This document shows positions 1 through 8,594 of a DNA stretch of 64,000 bases, piece after piece. The stretch is from Pseudophaeobacter arcticus DSM 23566 (GTDB lineage Bacteria > Pseudomonadota > Alphaproteobacteria > Rhodobacterales > Rhodobacteraceae). Within the stretch, counting starts at the first letter, position 1; each line of letters starts with the position of its first letter. The DNA lies in the NCBI RefSeq assembly GCF_000473205.1, contig NZ_KI421507.1:3209057-3273056 (forward strand), in the 5' to 3' direction. The notes below the pieces were generated by a model that saw only the letters and a program-made list of their open reading frames with translations, made no database searches and had not been told where the DNA came from. Both the position numbers and the translations under genes were made by a program.

Positions 1-379
1 GCGATTGCTGAACCGATTTGACCAACATCTCTGCATAGATCGGCCAAATTGCTCTGCGGGTTTCCAGTCCTTTCGAGGTGAGCCTGATGATCTGCCCTCT
101 ACCATCGCCAGCTACATCCTCACGCGTGATGAGACCTGCCTTCGTGAGTCTATCCAACAGACGCGAGGTTCCATATTGAGGGAGCAATAGCCGCTCTTTC
201 AGCTCGTAAGGGCGTATGCCTTCGGCCCCGGCTTTTTCAATCTCCAACAAAGCATCATACCAGCTCAGTTTTGGCAGGCCGCGTTCTTTCAACTCGATTT
301 CAATCCCTTGAAGCAGCGTTTGGCTGACAGAGAGAAGGGATATCCATGCCCGGGTTGTTTGTGCGCTGAGTGTGGTCAT
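1..379 (-). CDS. MarR-family transcriptional regulator (3' end outside window)
   Basis: The reverse strand reads an open frame from an ATG at 379 to the left edge of the window, about 126 codons, so the C-terminus is missing. The translation begins MTTLSAQTTRAWISLL and contains a winged-helix pattern (LKERLLLPQYGTSRLLDRLTKAG, then an ITREDVAGDGRGQIIRLT wing) typical of MarR proteins. It is divergent from the glutathione S-transferase at 475, and two related palindromes lie between the two starts, so it probably represses both itself and that gene. The family usually senses small phenolic or oxidising compounds; the ligand here is unknown. Confidence 0.85.
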   Translation of the reverse strand, partial: MTTLSAQTTRAWISLLSVSQTLLQGIEIELKERGLPKLSWYDALLEIEKAGAEGIRPYELKERLLLPQYGTSRLLDRLTKAGLITREDVAGDGRGQIIRLTSKGLETRRAIWPIYAEMLVKSVQQS

Positions 380-398
380 AGGGTACATTAGCGCAAAA

Positions 399-412
399 GA
401 TGCAACTGCATC
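399..412. promoter_or_regulatory. Candidate MarR operator, copy 1
   Basis: GATGCAACTGCATC is a palindrome except for its central pair. It matches the core of the perfect palindrome at 443-460 at 13 of 14 bases. It lies 20 bp upstream of the divergent MarR start. Confidence 0.6.
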
Positions 413-442
413 AACCTTGACGTTCCGTTGGCTGCCCCTATA

Positions 443-460
443 TAGATGCAATTGCATCTA
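443..460. promoter_or_regulatory. Candidate MarR operator, copy 2 (perfect 18-bp palindrome)
   Basis: TAGATGCAATTGCATCTA reads the same on both strands and sits 14 bp upstream of the glutathione S-transferase start. Such palindromes in a divergent MarR/target gap are typical operator positions. Binding by this particular MarR protein is inferred from position only. Confidence 0.65.
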
Positions 461-474
461 CATGGAGATTCCGA

Positions 475-1149
475 ATGACCCTGCATCTGATAAGCCATTC
501 ACTTTGCCCATATGTTCAGCGAGCCGCGATCTCGATGTTGGAAAAAGGCGTTTCTTTTGAACGCACTGATATCGACCTTTCAAACAAGCCTGACTGGTTT
601 CTAACCATTTCGCCGCTGGGAAAGACGCCGGTTTTGACCGACAGGCAAGAAGCGATATTCGAATCCTCTGCGATCTTGGAGTACCTGGAAGATACCCGGC
701 CGTCGCCTCTCCACCCTTCGGCTGCGATAACGCGCGCACAGCACCGTGGTTGGATCGAGTTCGGGTCGGCCACCCTCAACGACATAGCGGGACTTTATAA
801 CGCCCAGACTGCCGACACGTTCAATAAGAAACTCCAAACACTGGAGGCAAAATTCACACAACTTGAGCGACAACTGGGACAAGGCCCGTATTTCGCAGGG
901 AGTGAGTTCACTCTTGTTGATGCCGTCTTTGCACCGGTCTTTCGGTACTTCGACTCGTTCGATGAAATCGGCGATTTCGACATCCTGACTGACAAAGAAA
1001 AGGTTCTGGCGTGGCGCGAAGTTTTGGCTGCACGACCATCGGTCAAACAGGCGGTATCTGAAAATTATCCAAGTCTTCTGAGGGCTTTTTTGCTCAACCG
1101 AAACTCCCACCTGTCTCGGCTCATGACGCGCCAAATCGGTGGAGACTAG
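475..1149 (+). CDS. Glutathione S-transferase family protein
   Basis: A 224-residue protein with the two-domain GST plan: an N-terminal thioredoxin-like half starting TLHLISHSLCPYVQRA, in which SLCPY occupies the glutathione-activating position, the conserved IxESxAIxEYLE glutathione-binding stretch at about residues 60-70, and an all-helical C-terminal half. The length is normal for the family. Enzymes of this type conjugate glutathione to electrophiles or reduce mixed disulfides in the cytoplasm. The cysteine in SLCPY suggests an omega/beta-like thiol-transfer chemistry, but the substrate is not predictable. The divergent MarR gene and the two palindromes imply induction by a toxic or oxidising compound. 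Confidence 0.88.
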   Translation: MTLHLISHSLCPYVQRAAISMLEKGVSFERTDIDLSNKPDWFLTISPLGKTPVLTDRQEAIFESSAILEYLEDTRPSPLHPSAAITRAQHRGWIEFGSATLNDIAGLYNAQTADTFNKKLQTLEAKFTQLERQLGQGPYFAGSEFTLVDAVFAPVFRYFDSFDEIGDFDILTDKEKVLAWREVLAARPSVKQAVSENYPSLLRAFLLNRNSHLSRLMTRQIGGD

Positions 1150-1150
1150 A

Positions 1151-1168
1151 CTAGGGTCTGGACCCTAG
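1151..1168. repeat. 18-bp inverted repeat directly after the GST stop codon
   Basis: CTAGGGTC-TG-GACCCTAG has two perfect 8-bp arms around two bases and begins 1 bp after the stop codon. No T-run follows, so a simple intrinsic terminator is unlikely. The rest of 1169-1480 holds no convincing gene. A 53-codon frame from a GTG at 1169 has no ribosome binding site and no recognisable similarity. Confidence 0.5.
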
Positions 1169-1480
1169 GTGTTCAGTCCCGGCATCTGGCAGCTTCGTCC
1201 GGCTCTGCTGACGTCCCACTGGCGCAATCTGAAACGCCGTTATCTAGCCTGTCTCATGGTGGCCCAGGATGCTGGTATTGACCGCTCAACTATGATGGAA
1301 GCCGATGCCCAAGAGTGTTGCGACGTGTGACCGCCAGCAACTTGGCGCAGTACTGGCCAGGCGGGGGGCGCAGAGAGCCAATCAGGGGAGCTGACGCGCG
1401 TTCACGGCGCGCGCCGGGCCGCAACTCCTGCCTTTCAATTTGATTGACAGTCTCAAGATTGACCTCATACATGGCCTAGA

Positions 1481-1712
1481 TGGTTTTTCCCGGGGTCACT
1501 CCGGGAAAATGAAAAGGGAATACGGTGTGGTGTAGCCAATAGGCGCCAAATCCGTGACTGCCCCCGCAACTGTGAGCGGAGAGCACTGCTGCAACAAGCC
1601 ACTGCCCCATAGGGTGGGAAGGCGCGGCAAGGCCTCGACCCGCGAGTCAGGAGACCTGCCATCCATTTGTTCACCCAACCCAGGACGGGGAGTCCTGACG
1701 GAGGCTTAGATG
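1481..1712 (+). ncRNA. Cobalamin riboswitch 1 (btu operon leader)
   Basis: The conserved cobalamin-aptamer blocks are present in order: AAAAGGGAATACGGTG at about 1513-1528, the CCGTGACTGCCCCCGCAACTG block at about 1550-1571, GGGAAGGCG, and the B12 box GCGAGTCAGGAGACCTGCC at 1642-1660, followed by a GACGGGGAGTCC 3' strand. A perfect 9-bp hairpin (1485-1493 with 1501-1509) precedes the core. The RNA ends about 70 nt before the DUF1636 start, so expression of the downstream uptake operon is expected to fall when cobalamin is plentiful. Confidence 0.95.
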
Positions 1713-1779
1713 GCACAGAGTAACTGGCTACACAGGACCGGCACCTGCTCTCTTCGCGCGTTTAACTGCGGGGCGAGAC

Positions 1780-2136
1780 ATGACCAACCACAGTGATCAT
1801 TCCATATTGATTTGCACCACCTGCAAAGGGGCAGGCGCCGCGCGCAAACTACGGGCAGCACTGGCGGAACATGTGTCAAAGCGGTTCGTTTTACGGGCCG
1901 TAGACTGCATGGCGGGCTGCGAACGCCCGATAACGGTCGGATTGCAGGGTCCGGGCAAGACACAGTATCTGTTTGGTGAGATCGAAGCCCAGGCGGATAT
2001 CGAGGCGATCGCCTGTTTTGCCCAGCAGTTTTTGGCAAGCGACACGGGCTGGAGCACAGCCTCGGAGCGACCAAAGAGATTGTACGACAAAACCCTGGCA
2101 CGGCTTCCCGCCTACAGGACGGAGGCCAAGACATGA
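1780..2136 (+). CDS. DUF1636 putative metal-binding protein, first gene of the cobalamin-uptake operon
   Basis: A 118-residue soluble protein with a thioredoxin-like-ferredoxin cysteine layout: C12xxC15 near the N-terminus (ICTTCKGAG) and C43xxxC47 (VDCMAGCERP). DUF1636 proteins are annotated as predicted metal- or iron-sulfur-binding proteins; no reaction is established. It is the first gene behind the cobalamin riboswitch and overlaps the btuD start by four bases (ATGA at 2133), which implies translational coupling. The context suggests a role in cobalt or cobalamin handling. A divergent paralogue lies behind a second cobalamin riboswitch at 9612. Confidence 0.8.
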   Translation: MTNHSDHSILICTTCKGAGAARKLRAALAEHVSKRFVLRAVDCMAGCERPITVGLQGPGKTQYLFGEIEAQADIEAIACFAQQFLASDTGWSTASERPKRLYDKTLARLPAYRTEAKT

Positions 2137-2951
2137 CCGGATCGCCACCTTTATCGCGACCTTTTCTCTGTGTGCGCGACCTGGAGTATTTTGCCCTGAA
2201 CGGAGACCTGCTGGTCTCGGGGGTTTCCTTTGATTTGCAGCAGGGTTCGATCCTCGCCATTGCCGGGCCAAATGGCGCCGGCAAATCGACCCTGCTGAAC
2301 CTGCTCTCAGGATGTGAACCTCTGGCGCTTGGTGAGGTTTTCATAGGGGGTGCCAGCCTGCGCCAGATGAAAGCTCAGGATCGGGCAGGACACATTGCCC
2401 TTGTCAGCCAGCAAAGCTCCCCGGATGGGCGGCTGCGACTTCAGGACTATATTGCCCTAGGGCAACTGCCAATCGCGGCGCGCCGGTCCGCACATCAAAA
2501 CAGCCAAGCCATCGAGGCCATTCTGGACCTCACAGGGCTTACGAAAATGGCGCATAAACCAATGGCACAGCTGTCAGGCGGGGAGCGCCAGCGTGCGCAT
2601 ATCGCCCGTGCCCTTGCGCAGGAGCCCAAGCTCTTGTTTCTCGATGAGCCGACCAACCACCTGGACCCGGATGCCAAAGGGCGCATTTTGTCCCTGGTTG
2701 CCTCTCTGGGCATCACCGTTGTCATGGTGGTGCATGATCTGGTGATGATCCCGGAATTTGCCACCCATGCGGCCTTGATGAAATCAACGCGGCTTGTGGC
2801 CTTTGGTCCCGCCGCCGAGGTCCTGACCCCTGAAAATGTCCAGGCGACCTTTGGGGTCAGCTATCTGTGCTTCCCCCATGAGGGCCGGATGATCCCTGCG
2901 CTCGATATTCGCAAAACAGACTTCCAAAATCTGAAGGAAAACTCACAATGA
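2133..2951 (+). CDS. btuD: ABC transporter ATP-binding protein, cobalamin uptake
   Basis: A 272-residue ATPase that powers the BtuC permease on the cytoplasmic face of the inner membrane. Walker A (GPNGAGKST) lies at about residues 44-52, the signature LSGGERQR at about 148-155, and Walker B with the catalytic glutamate (LLFLDEPTNH) at about 168-177, followed by the H-loop VVHDL. The length and motifs fit the siderophore/cobalamin subfamily (FepC/BtuD). It overlaps the gene before it and the gene after it by four bases each. Assignment to cobalamin rather than siderophores rests on the upstream riboswitch. Confidence 0.88.
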   Translation: MTGSPPLSRPFLCVRDLEYFALNGDLLVSGVSFDLQQGSILAIAGPNGAGKSTLLNLLSGCEPLALGEVFIGGASLRQMKAQDRAGHIALVSQQSSPDGRLRLQDYIALGQLPIAARRSAHQNSQAIEAILDLTGLTKMAHKPMAQLSGGERQRAHIARALAQEPKLLFLDEPTNHLDPDAKGRILSLVASLGITVVMVVHDLVMIPEFATHAALMKSTRLVAFGPAAEVLTPENVQATFGVSYLCFPHEGRMIPALDIRKTDFQNLKENSQ

Positions 2952-3895
2952 AAACTCTCTGGTCTGCTGCGCTCCTCCTTGGTGCTGCAAGTAGCGTCGC
3001 GGCACATGAAGTGAAGGTCGACAATTGCGGCACTCCACTGGTTTTTGAAACCATGCCGGAACGGCTGGTTGTGCATGACATCAATATGTCTGAAATGGCT
3101 TTTGCGCTTGGCCTGCAGGACAAGATGGTTGGCGTCACCGGCATCTCCGGATGGTATAAGACAAGCCCCACATTCGACAAAGATCGCGGCGATATCCCTG
3201 AACTTGCGCCCAAATATCCAAGCGTCGAAAATCTGGTCTCGGCCTCTGCTGATCTGTTTTTTGCCGGCTGGTACTACGGCATGAAGCCCGGTGGCGATGT
3301 GACCCCGGACACCCTGGCGCCCTTTGGTATCAAAACCATGGTCCTGACCGAAAGCTGCGTGCATCTGGACAAAGACCGCCCAGCGGCCAGTATGGATCTT
3401 TTGTTCAACGACGTTCTGCGGCTCGGCAAGGTCATGCATGTGGAAGACAAGGCAGAAGCCTTGATTGCAGGCTGGCAGCAGCACTTGGCCAGCATTGAAG
3501 CCAGAACCGCCGAATTCGCCAAACCGCGTGTTTTCCTGTTGGACGGACCCGCAGATGCGCCCTTCACGGCCGGCAGGTTTGCCATCCCTGACGCCATGAT
3601 CACAGCTGCAGGTGGCGCCAGCGTAACCCATGATCTGGACACCAGTTGGGGGCGCACCTCCTGGGAGGCGGTTGCGGCCGCCAATCCAGAATTTCTGGTG
3701 TTGCTGGACTACCAGAACGGCAATGGCGCCGCAGATACCTTCAAGTTCCTGCAAGAGCACCCGGTTATGGCACATACCGATGCGGTCAAGAATGAGCGCT
3801 GGGTGGGGCTGCGGTATGAAGAGCTGACGCCTGGGCCGGCAAATATTGCAGCCATCGAGAAAATGGCCAAGGCAATGCATCCGGGCCTCAACTGA
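2948..3895 (+). CDS. btuF: Periplasmic cobalamin-binding protein of the ABC transporter
   Basis: A 315-residue secreted solute-binding protein. A signal peptide of about 19 residues (MKTLWSAALLLGAASSVAA) precedes a class III periplasmic binding fold: an N-terminal lobe starting with the typical RLVVHDINMSEMAFALGL segment, a long connecting helix, and a C-terminal lobe ending in an ELTPGPANIAAIEKMAKAMHP helix. The family binds cobalamin, haem or siderophores and docks onto BtuC. The start ATG overlaps the btuD stop. The riboswitch makes a corrinoid the likely ligand. Confidence 0.85.
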   Translation: MKTLWSAALLLGAASSVAAHEVKVDNCGTPLVFETMPERLVVHDINMSEMAFALGLQDKMVGVTGISGWYKTSPTFDKDRGDIPELAPKYPSVENLVSASADLFFAGWYYGMKPGGDVTPDTLAPFGIKTMVLTESCVHLDKDRPAASMDLLFNDVLRLGKVMHVEDKAEALIAGWQQHLASIEARTAEFAKPRVFLLDGPADAPFTAGRFAIPDAMITAAGGASVTHDLDTSWGRTSWEAVAAANPEFLVLLDYQNGNGAADTFKFLQEHPVMAHTDAVKNERWVGLRYEELTPGPANIAAIEKMAKAMHPGLN

Positions 3896-3896
3896 T

Positions 3897-4910
3897 ATGG
3901 GCCGTTTTGGCCTTTCGCTGATATTGGGGGCGGCCGTTTTGGTCGCCCTGCTTTTACTCTCCGTCCTCTACGGGTCCACCGATGTGCCCATGGCGGAGGT
4001 CTTTGCCGCCCTCTCTTCGGGATTGGGGTTCAGCCCCCTGGAGCCAGAGCCCATTCATCGGATCATTTTTGACCTGCGCCTGCCGCGGGCGCTGTTCGCC
4101 GCCCTGATCGGCGCCGGATTAGGCCTGGTCGGCGTGGTTCTGCAAACCACAACCCGCAACGATCTGGCGGATCCGTTTTTGTTCGGACTTTCCTCCGGTG
4201 CCGCCGCCGGGGCGGTTCTGGTCATCACGGTCACCGGGGATTTTCTGGGGCTTTGGACCCTGCCCCTTGCGGCCTTTACTGGCGGGCTTGTGGCCTCCGG
4301 CATCGTGCTGCTGCTGGTGCGCAGCCTGCAAAGCAGCGCCCCGGAGAAACTTATCCTGGCCGGGCTGGCGGTCTCCTTTCTGTTTGCGGCAATCACCAAC
4401 TATTTGATCTTTTCGGGTGACACCCGCGCGGCCCATTCGGTGATCTTCTGGATGCTTGGCGGACTTGGCCTCGCCCGGTGGGAGACCCTGCCTCTGGTCG
4501 CGGCGGGCCTGGCCTTGATCGCGACCTATGCCATTTGGCGCAGCCGCTGGCTGGACGCGCTACTGGCGGGGGATACCACCGCGACCAGCCTGGGTGTGCC
4601 GGTCGGCGCGCTGCGCACCCGCATGTTTTTGGTCTGCGCCCTGGGCACCGCCGCCTTTGTCTCGGTCGCCGGAGTTATCGGCTTTGTCGGGCTCATGGTG
4701 CCCCATATCGCCCGTGGGCTTGCCGGGCCAATGCATGGGCGTCTCTTGCCCATGGCGGCCATAATCGGCGCGGTTTTGCTGACCGCTTCTGATATCGTAT
4801 CGCGCTTGCTTCTGGCGCCGCAGGAGTTGCCTGTGGGGATCGTCACCACCTCGGTTGGGGCAGCTTTTGTATTTCTTTTGCTATTGGGAACAAATCGGCG
4901 GGGGGCCTGA
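3897..4910 (+). CDS. btuC: FecCD/BtuC-family permease, cobalamin uptake
   Basis: A 337-residue polytopic inner-membrane protein of the FecCD family, with about ten hydrophobic segments. It shows the family motifs RLPRALFAALIGAGLGLVG near residue 60, the cytoplasmic coupling stretch SLGVPVG, and GFVGLMVPHIAR at about residue 265, which docks on the ATPase. The ATG at 3897 is one base after the btuF stop and gives the family length; an upstream in-frame ATG at 3846 would overlap btuF by 50 bases and is not used here. A hairpin terminator follows immediately. Confidence 0.88.
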   Translation: MGRFGLSLILGAAVLVALLLLSVLYGSTDVPMAEVFAALSSGLGFSPLEPEPIHRIIFDLRLPRALFAALIGAGLGLVGVVLQTTTRNDLADPFLFGLSSGAAAGAVLVITVTGDFLGLWTLPLAAFTGGLVASGIVLLLVRSLQSSAPEKLILAGLAVSFLFAAITNYLIFSGDTRAAHSVIFWMLGGLGLARWETLPLVAAGLALIATYAIWRSRWLDALLAGDTTATSLGVPVGALRTRMFLVCALGTAAFVSVAGVIGFVGLMVPHIARGLAGPMHGRLLPMAAIIGAVLLTASDIVSRLLLAPQELPVGIVTTSVGAAFVFLLLLGTNRRGA

Positions 4911-4932
4911 AAGAGCGTATCGCTCTTATTTT
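4911..4932 (+). terminator. Intrinsic terminator of the btu operon
   Basis: AAGAGCG-TAT-CGCTCTT forms a perfect 7-bp hairpin starting on the base after the btuC stop, followed by ATTTTC. The remaining stretch to 5079 shows no gene. Confidence 0.7.
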
Positions 4933-5079
4933 CGCATCCTTGCAACAGAGCCAGTGCACCAAACCGCCTGGCTTTCGTTCAAGGCTGCACCTGTTTCAGC
5001 CCTCCCCCGTTTTCAGGGGGTGCGCAGAGGGTTCAGATCCTCTGGGTATTCAAAATCGGGAGCTTAAGGGAGATAAGGT

Positions 5080-5173
5080 GAGAGGTTGGACATCGACCCA
5101 AGCGGGGCTCGTTGTGGCTGCTTCCTTCCGGATCTGACCAGGTTGGCGAGGCGCCTGCCCGCGCCAACCTCTC
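5080..5173 (-). ncRNA. ffs: Signal recognition particle RNA (4.5S RNA)
   Basis: On the reverse strand the universally conserved SRP tetraloop domain is present (GGTCAGATCCGGAAGGAAGCAGCC, quoted in two parts: GGTCAGATCCGG and AAGGAAGCAGCC, at about 5117-5140). The 5' end GAGAGGTTGG and the 3' end CCAACCTCTC pair to close a rod of about 94 nt, the size of the short bacterial 4.5S RNA. It binds Ffh to target membrane proteins co-translationally. The exact ends are inferred from pairing. Confidence 0.93.
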
Positions 5174-5336
5174 GAATCCCGATATAGGCAGAGTTTGGCC
5201 CGATGACAAGAGCCGGATACCAAGAGCGATGCCGCCATGCTTTGCGGCAAACAAGTGCCGCGCAGCCTGTTTGCCGCAGCCCGGATGCGTCGCCTTCAAA
5301 TATGCCCGGCAAGATGTCAGGCCAGAGTGCGCAGCG

Positions 5337-7265
5337 CTAAAGGCTCAGCCGCAGTTTCAGGAAACCATTTGGCGTCACGCCCTGATCTTCGGCCAGGCCC
5401 TCGGGCAATTCGTCCAGATAATTGCGCGCAACCGGCCCGGTGTAGACATTCACCCGCGTCTCTGGAAGTCGACTGAGCCGCCAGGGGTAGCGGGCCTCTG
5501 CCAGGGCATCTTTGGGCAGACGTCCCGATACGTAATCGCAGATCGCATCGCGGATCTTGATCCCGGGCAGGCGCAGGTTCTCTGCCTCCTGCACCATTTT
5601 GAAATTACCGCCGCCACTAACCCGATAACTGTTTGTCGCAACTGCAAACAGCTGTGTGCTGGACACAGGTGCACCGTTCCAGCGCAGGTTCCGTATCCGG
5701 TGGGAGTCCGGATTGATTACCAGGCCAGAAGACGAAAACCGCGGCGGTTGTGACACATCAATTTCATAGTCCAGGCCAAAGATCACATCAAAATTATGTC
5801 CGGCGCGGTCCAGGTTGACCAGTTCTGTGTTGCGACTTTCCGGGGTGATCTGATTGAACATGCCGGCTGACATTTCCAGCCAATCCCGCAGCTGATCACC
5901 AGTGACGGTCACCCCCCAGATGGCATTGGGAAAAACCTGCAAATCCGCAACATTGCGCATGCAGAGATCCCCTGCCGCAACATCCGTGTAATTCTCGGGC
6001 CCTGAGCGGCCACCAAATTTCCCCGGCGACACCGCTGACAAAAGAGGCAGATCGCCCGCTGTGGCCCCCGCTAACATGGGGCGCACCGCCGCCATCTGCG
6101 CGCAGGCCGTCAGAGCCAGACCATGGTCCTGGCCAAAGAAAGTGAAATAAGAGTGCAGAGCTTCGGAACTATGCCCAACCGGCTCTTTCATCCGGACCTG
6201 GGTCTGCGCGTTTGCCTCCGCCAGGATCTCGACAAGAGACGGATCCTCCTCCACCAGAGGCGTCAGCCGTCCCCAGGCATCACGGCGGGAAATGGGCAGC
6301 GCACTGGCCTGCCAGGTCTCCACCCGCCAGCCCTTAGACCCGTAGCGCAGATGCAAGTCGATCCGCCCCAGATGAGAGCCATGTGCTCCGGGCATAACCA
6401 CGGGTTTTGCAAAGGCATGTTCCGGATCGGGCAAGACCAAATGCGTATGGCCGCCAATCACCGCATCAATGCCAACAGTGGCCACAATCGGGCGCAGGGC
6501 GTTTTCCATGTTCGGAACAGAAAGCTCACCTCCAACCCCGGTATGCGCCAAGGCCACAACCAGATCGCAGCCCGCGGCCCGCAGGTCTGCGGTGCTGGCT
6601 GCGGCGGCCTGTACCATGTCTTGGATCTGGACCTCACCTTCCAGCAGATGTGCGTCCCAAATCATGGTCTGCGGCGGCAACACAGAGAGGATACCAATCC
6701 GCAGAACCGGCGCATCGGGCAGAGCAGCGAGCCGCCGTTCGATAATCGTTGTCTTTACAAAGGGAAGCGCGCGGTCCGGCGAAACCGCAGACATATTGGA
6801 GCAGACCACCGCACAGGGCGCATCTTTCAAAACCTCCTCGAGCATCGGAAGGCCATAATTGAAATCATGATTGCCCAGCCCTAAGGCATCATATTGCAGC
6901 GCCGAGAAGGCGGACATCAAAGGATGAACGGCAGTGGTGTCGGCAGAGGAGATCTTGGGGTCGACCTTCAGCGCGGCTTCCCCAATCGGGGATCCCTGTA
7001 AGGCGTCGCCATTGTCCAGCAGGAGAGTCACGCCCCCCTGGGCCTGAGCCTCTTTGCGTGCCTCGGAAATAAGACTGGCCAATCGGGACAGGCCCACGCC
7101 CGGGTCCTCCCGATCTGCGTAGTAATCTCGGCTGAGAAGGTGACAATGTAGATCCGTTGTCGCAAGGATGCGCAACATTCCAGAGGCTTCTGACTTGGAA
7201 GCTGCCATTTCTGTCATTGTGCTGATATCACAGCTGTCACTGCTTGGTCCAATCTCTTGCTTCAC
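5337..7265 (-). CDS. cpdB: 2',3'-cyclic-nucleotide 2'-phosphodiesterase / 3'-nucleotidase family protein
   Basis: A 642-residue two-domain 5'-nucleotidase-family enzyme. The N-terminal metallophosphatase domain shows the dimetal motifs ILATTDLHCH (residues about 32-41), LLLDNGDALQGS (about 82-93), GLGNHDFNYG (about 132-141) and VIGGHTHLV (about 272-280). The C-terminal substrate-binding domain starts near residue 360. The GTG start at 7265 has an AAGGGGG ribosome binding site. No signal peptide is visible in the first 30 residues, unlike the periplasmic E. coli enzyme, so location is uncertain. It would salvage phosphate and nucleosides from 2',3'-cyclic nucleotides and 3'-nucleotides. Confidence 0.85.
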   Translation of the reverse strand: MKQEIGPSSDSCDISTMTEMAASKSEASGMLRILATTDLHCHLLSRDYYADREDPGVGLSRLASLISEARKEAQAQGGVTLLLDNGDALQGSPIGEAALKVDPKISSADTTAVHPLMSAFSALQYDALGLGNHDFNYGLPMLEEVLKDAPCAVVCSNMSAVSPDRALPFVKTTIIERRLAALPDAPVLRIGILSVLPPQTMIWDAHLLEGEVQIQDMVQAAAASTADLRAAGCDLVVALAHTGVGGELSVPNMENALRPIVATVGIDAVIGGHTHLVLPDPEHAFAKPVVMPGAHGSHLGRIDLHLRYGSKGWRVETWQASALPISRRDAWGRLTPLVEEDPSLVEILAEANAQTQVRMKEPVGHSSEALHSYFTFFGQDHGLALTACAQMAAVRPMLAGATAGDLPLLSAVSPGKFGGRSGPENYTDVAAGDLCMRNVADLQVFPNAIWGVTVTGDQLRDWLEMSAGMFNQITPESRNTELVNLDRAGHNFDVIFGLDYEIDVSQPPRFSSSGLVINPDSHRIRNLRWNGAPVSSTQLFAVATNSYRVSGGGNFKMVQEAENLRLPGIKIRDAICDYVSGRLPKDALAEARYPWRLSRLPETRVNVYTGPVARNYLDELPEGLAEDQGVTPNGFLKLRLSL

Positions 7266-7540
7266 CAGCCCCCTTCAGAGAACCACCGTTCATTTGAAAC
7301 AGCGTTTCACAAATTTGCAAAGCCTCCAAATACGTCATCTTTAAGAAAAATTAACCAAGTTGCCAAGGAGCTAGCCTGAGGGCAAACAAAGTCAAGGCAG
7401 CAATTTCACCACCTCTGTGGCGCAATAAATCAGAGATACTCTGGTATTTCGTGCCCCAAGGGGCCATCACTTTGCATAAATGCGCCAGATCACGGGGAAC
7501 CGCTCGTTTCTGGCACCACAGTTAGTGCAGGGAGCGACGG

Positions 7541-8527
7541 ATGAAACGGGCAGAACAGGTAACCTTTGGCGGCGGTGGCGGTTTGGATCGCAAGGCGCAG
7601 CTGCGAGAAGATCCCGCCGCACTGGAGACCGCCTGGGCCGCACCGGAGACGCAGGTTCTCATGACTTGGCGCGGCAAGATCCTCAGCCAGCGCTCTGATC
7701 CTGAGCGTGGACCTGATGGTCTGGCCTGGATTGCCTCCTCTCACCCCGTCGCATCGGAACACCGCAGCGCGGCGCTCTATCTTGGTGTGGCGCCTGACGG
7801 GACAGAGCGATTTGCCTGCGACCTTGGCGCCTGGCAGCCGGATGCATTGGATGAGATGGCCCTGGCCAGTTTTGCCGACCTGAGCGAACAACAGCACCCG
7901 GACCTGCCGACGGGCTATGTCTTTGCCGAACTGCGCCGCATCATGGCGCGCCTCTCTCCGCTGGAGGCAGAGCTGGCCGCCACCGCCAAAGCCCTGCTGT
8001 CCTGGCATCAGTCACACCAGTTCTGTGCCCGCTGCGGTGGCAAAAGCCAGGTCGCGCAGGCCGGCTGGCAACGCAAATGCCCCAGCTGCAAGGCGCTGCA
8101 TTTCCCGCGCACCGATCCAGTTGTCATCATGCTGGTCACCCATGGCGATGACGTCCTGATGGGCCGATCACCTGGCTGGCCAGACGGTATGTATTCGCTC
8201 TTGGCCGGTTTTGTTGAGCCCGGGGAAACTCTGGAAGCAGCCGTGCGCCGCGAAGTGTTTGAAGAAACAGGCGTTTCTGTTGGCGAGGTTGGCTACCTCT
8301 CCAGTCAACCCTGGCCATTCCCGATGTCGCTGATGTTTGGCTGCAGCGGTCAGGCCACCAGCCGCGACATCACCATCGACCCCAAGGAAATCGAAGATGC
8401 AATCTGGGTGAGCCGTCAGGAGATGATGACTGTCTTTGCAGGAGAACACCCAATCATCAAACCGGCGAGAAAGGGTGCAATTGCACATTTTCTTCTCGAA
8501 AACTGGCTTGCGGACACTTTGGATTAA
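7541..8527 (+). CDS. nudC: NADH pyrophosphatase / NAD-capped RNA hydrolase
   Basis: A 328-residue Nudix hydrolase with the full NudC plan: an N-terminal NUDIX-like domain, a four-cysteine zinc ribbon (CARCGG ... CPSCK, about residues 162-185), the Nudix box GFVEPGETLEAAVRREVFEETGV split across about 221-243 (catalytic REVFEE), and the NudC signature SQPWPFPMS downstream. These enzymes cut NADH to NMNH plus AMP and remove NAD caps from RNA 5' ends in the cytoplasm. A GGAG-type ribosome binding site lies 6 bases before the ATG. It is monocistronic or leads the next gene, 67 bp away. Confidence 0.93.
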   Translation: MKRAEQVTFGGGGGLDRKAQLREDPAALETAWAAPETQVLMTWRGKILSQRSDPERGPDGLAWIASSHPVASEHRSAALYLGVAPDGTERFACDLGAWQPDALDEMALASFADLSEQQHPDLPTGYVFAELRRIMARLSPLEAELAATAKALLSWHQSHQFCARCGGKSQVAQAGWQRKCPSCKALHFPRTDPVVIMLVTHGDDVLMGRSPGWPDGMYSLLAGFVEPGETLEAAVRREVFEETGVSVGEVGYLSSQPWPFPMSLMFGCSGQATSRDITIDPKEIEDAIWVSRQEMMTVFAGEHPIIKPARKGAIAHFLLENWLADTLD

Positions 8528-8594
8528 GGAGATTATTCTATCACCTAATCCAATAATACTCTCTGAGGGCTGACCACTGGTCAGGCGGCATATC

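Noticed and set aside
1290..1716. Several reverse-strand open frames across the cobalamin riboswitch
   Set aside because: They overlap conserved aptamer blocks, have no ribosome binding sites and encode arginine/proline-rich low-complexity protein.
5010..5060. T-arm-like hairpin AGAGG-GTTCAGAT-CCTCT, suggesting a tRNA fragment
   Set aside because: No acceptor, D-arm or anticodon arm can be built around it; probably chance or part of the SRP RNA downstream region.
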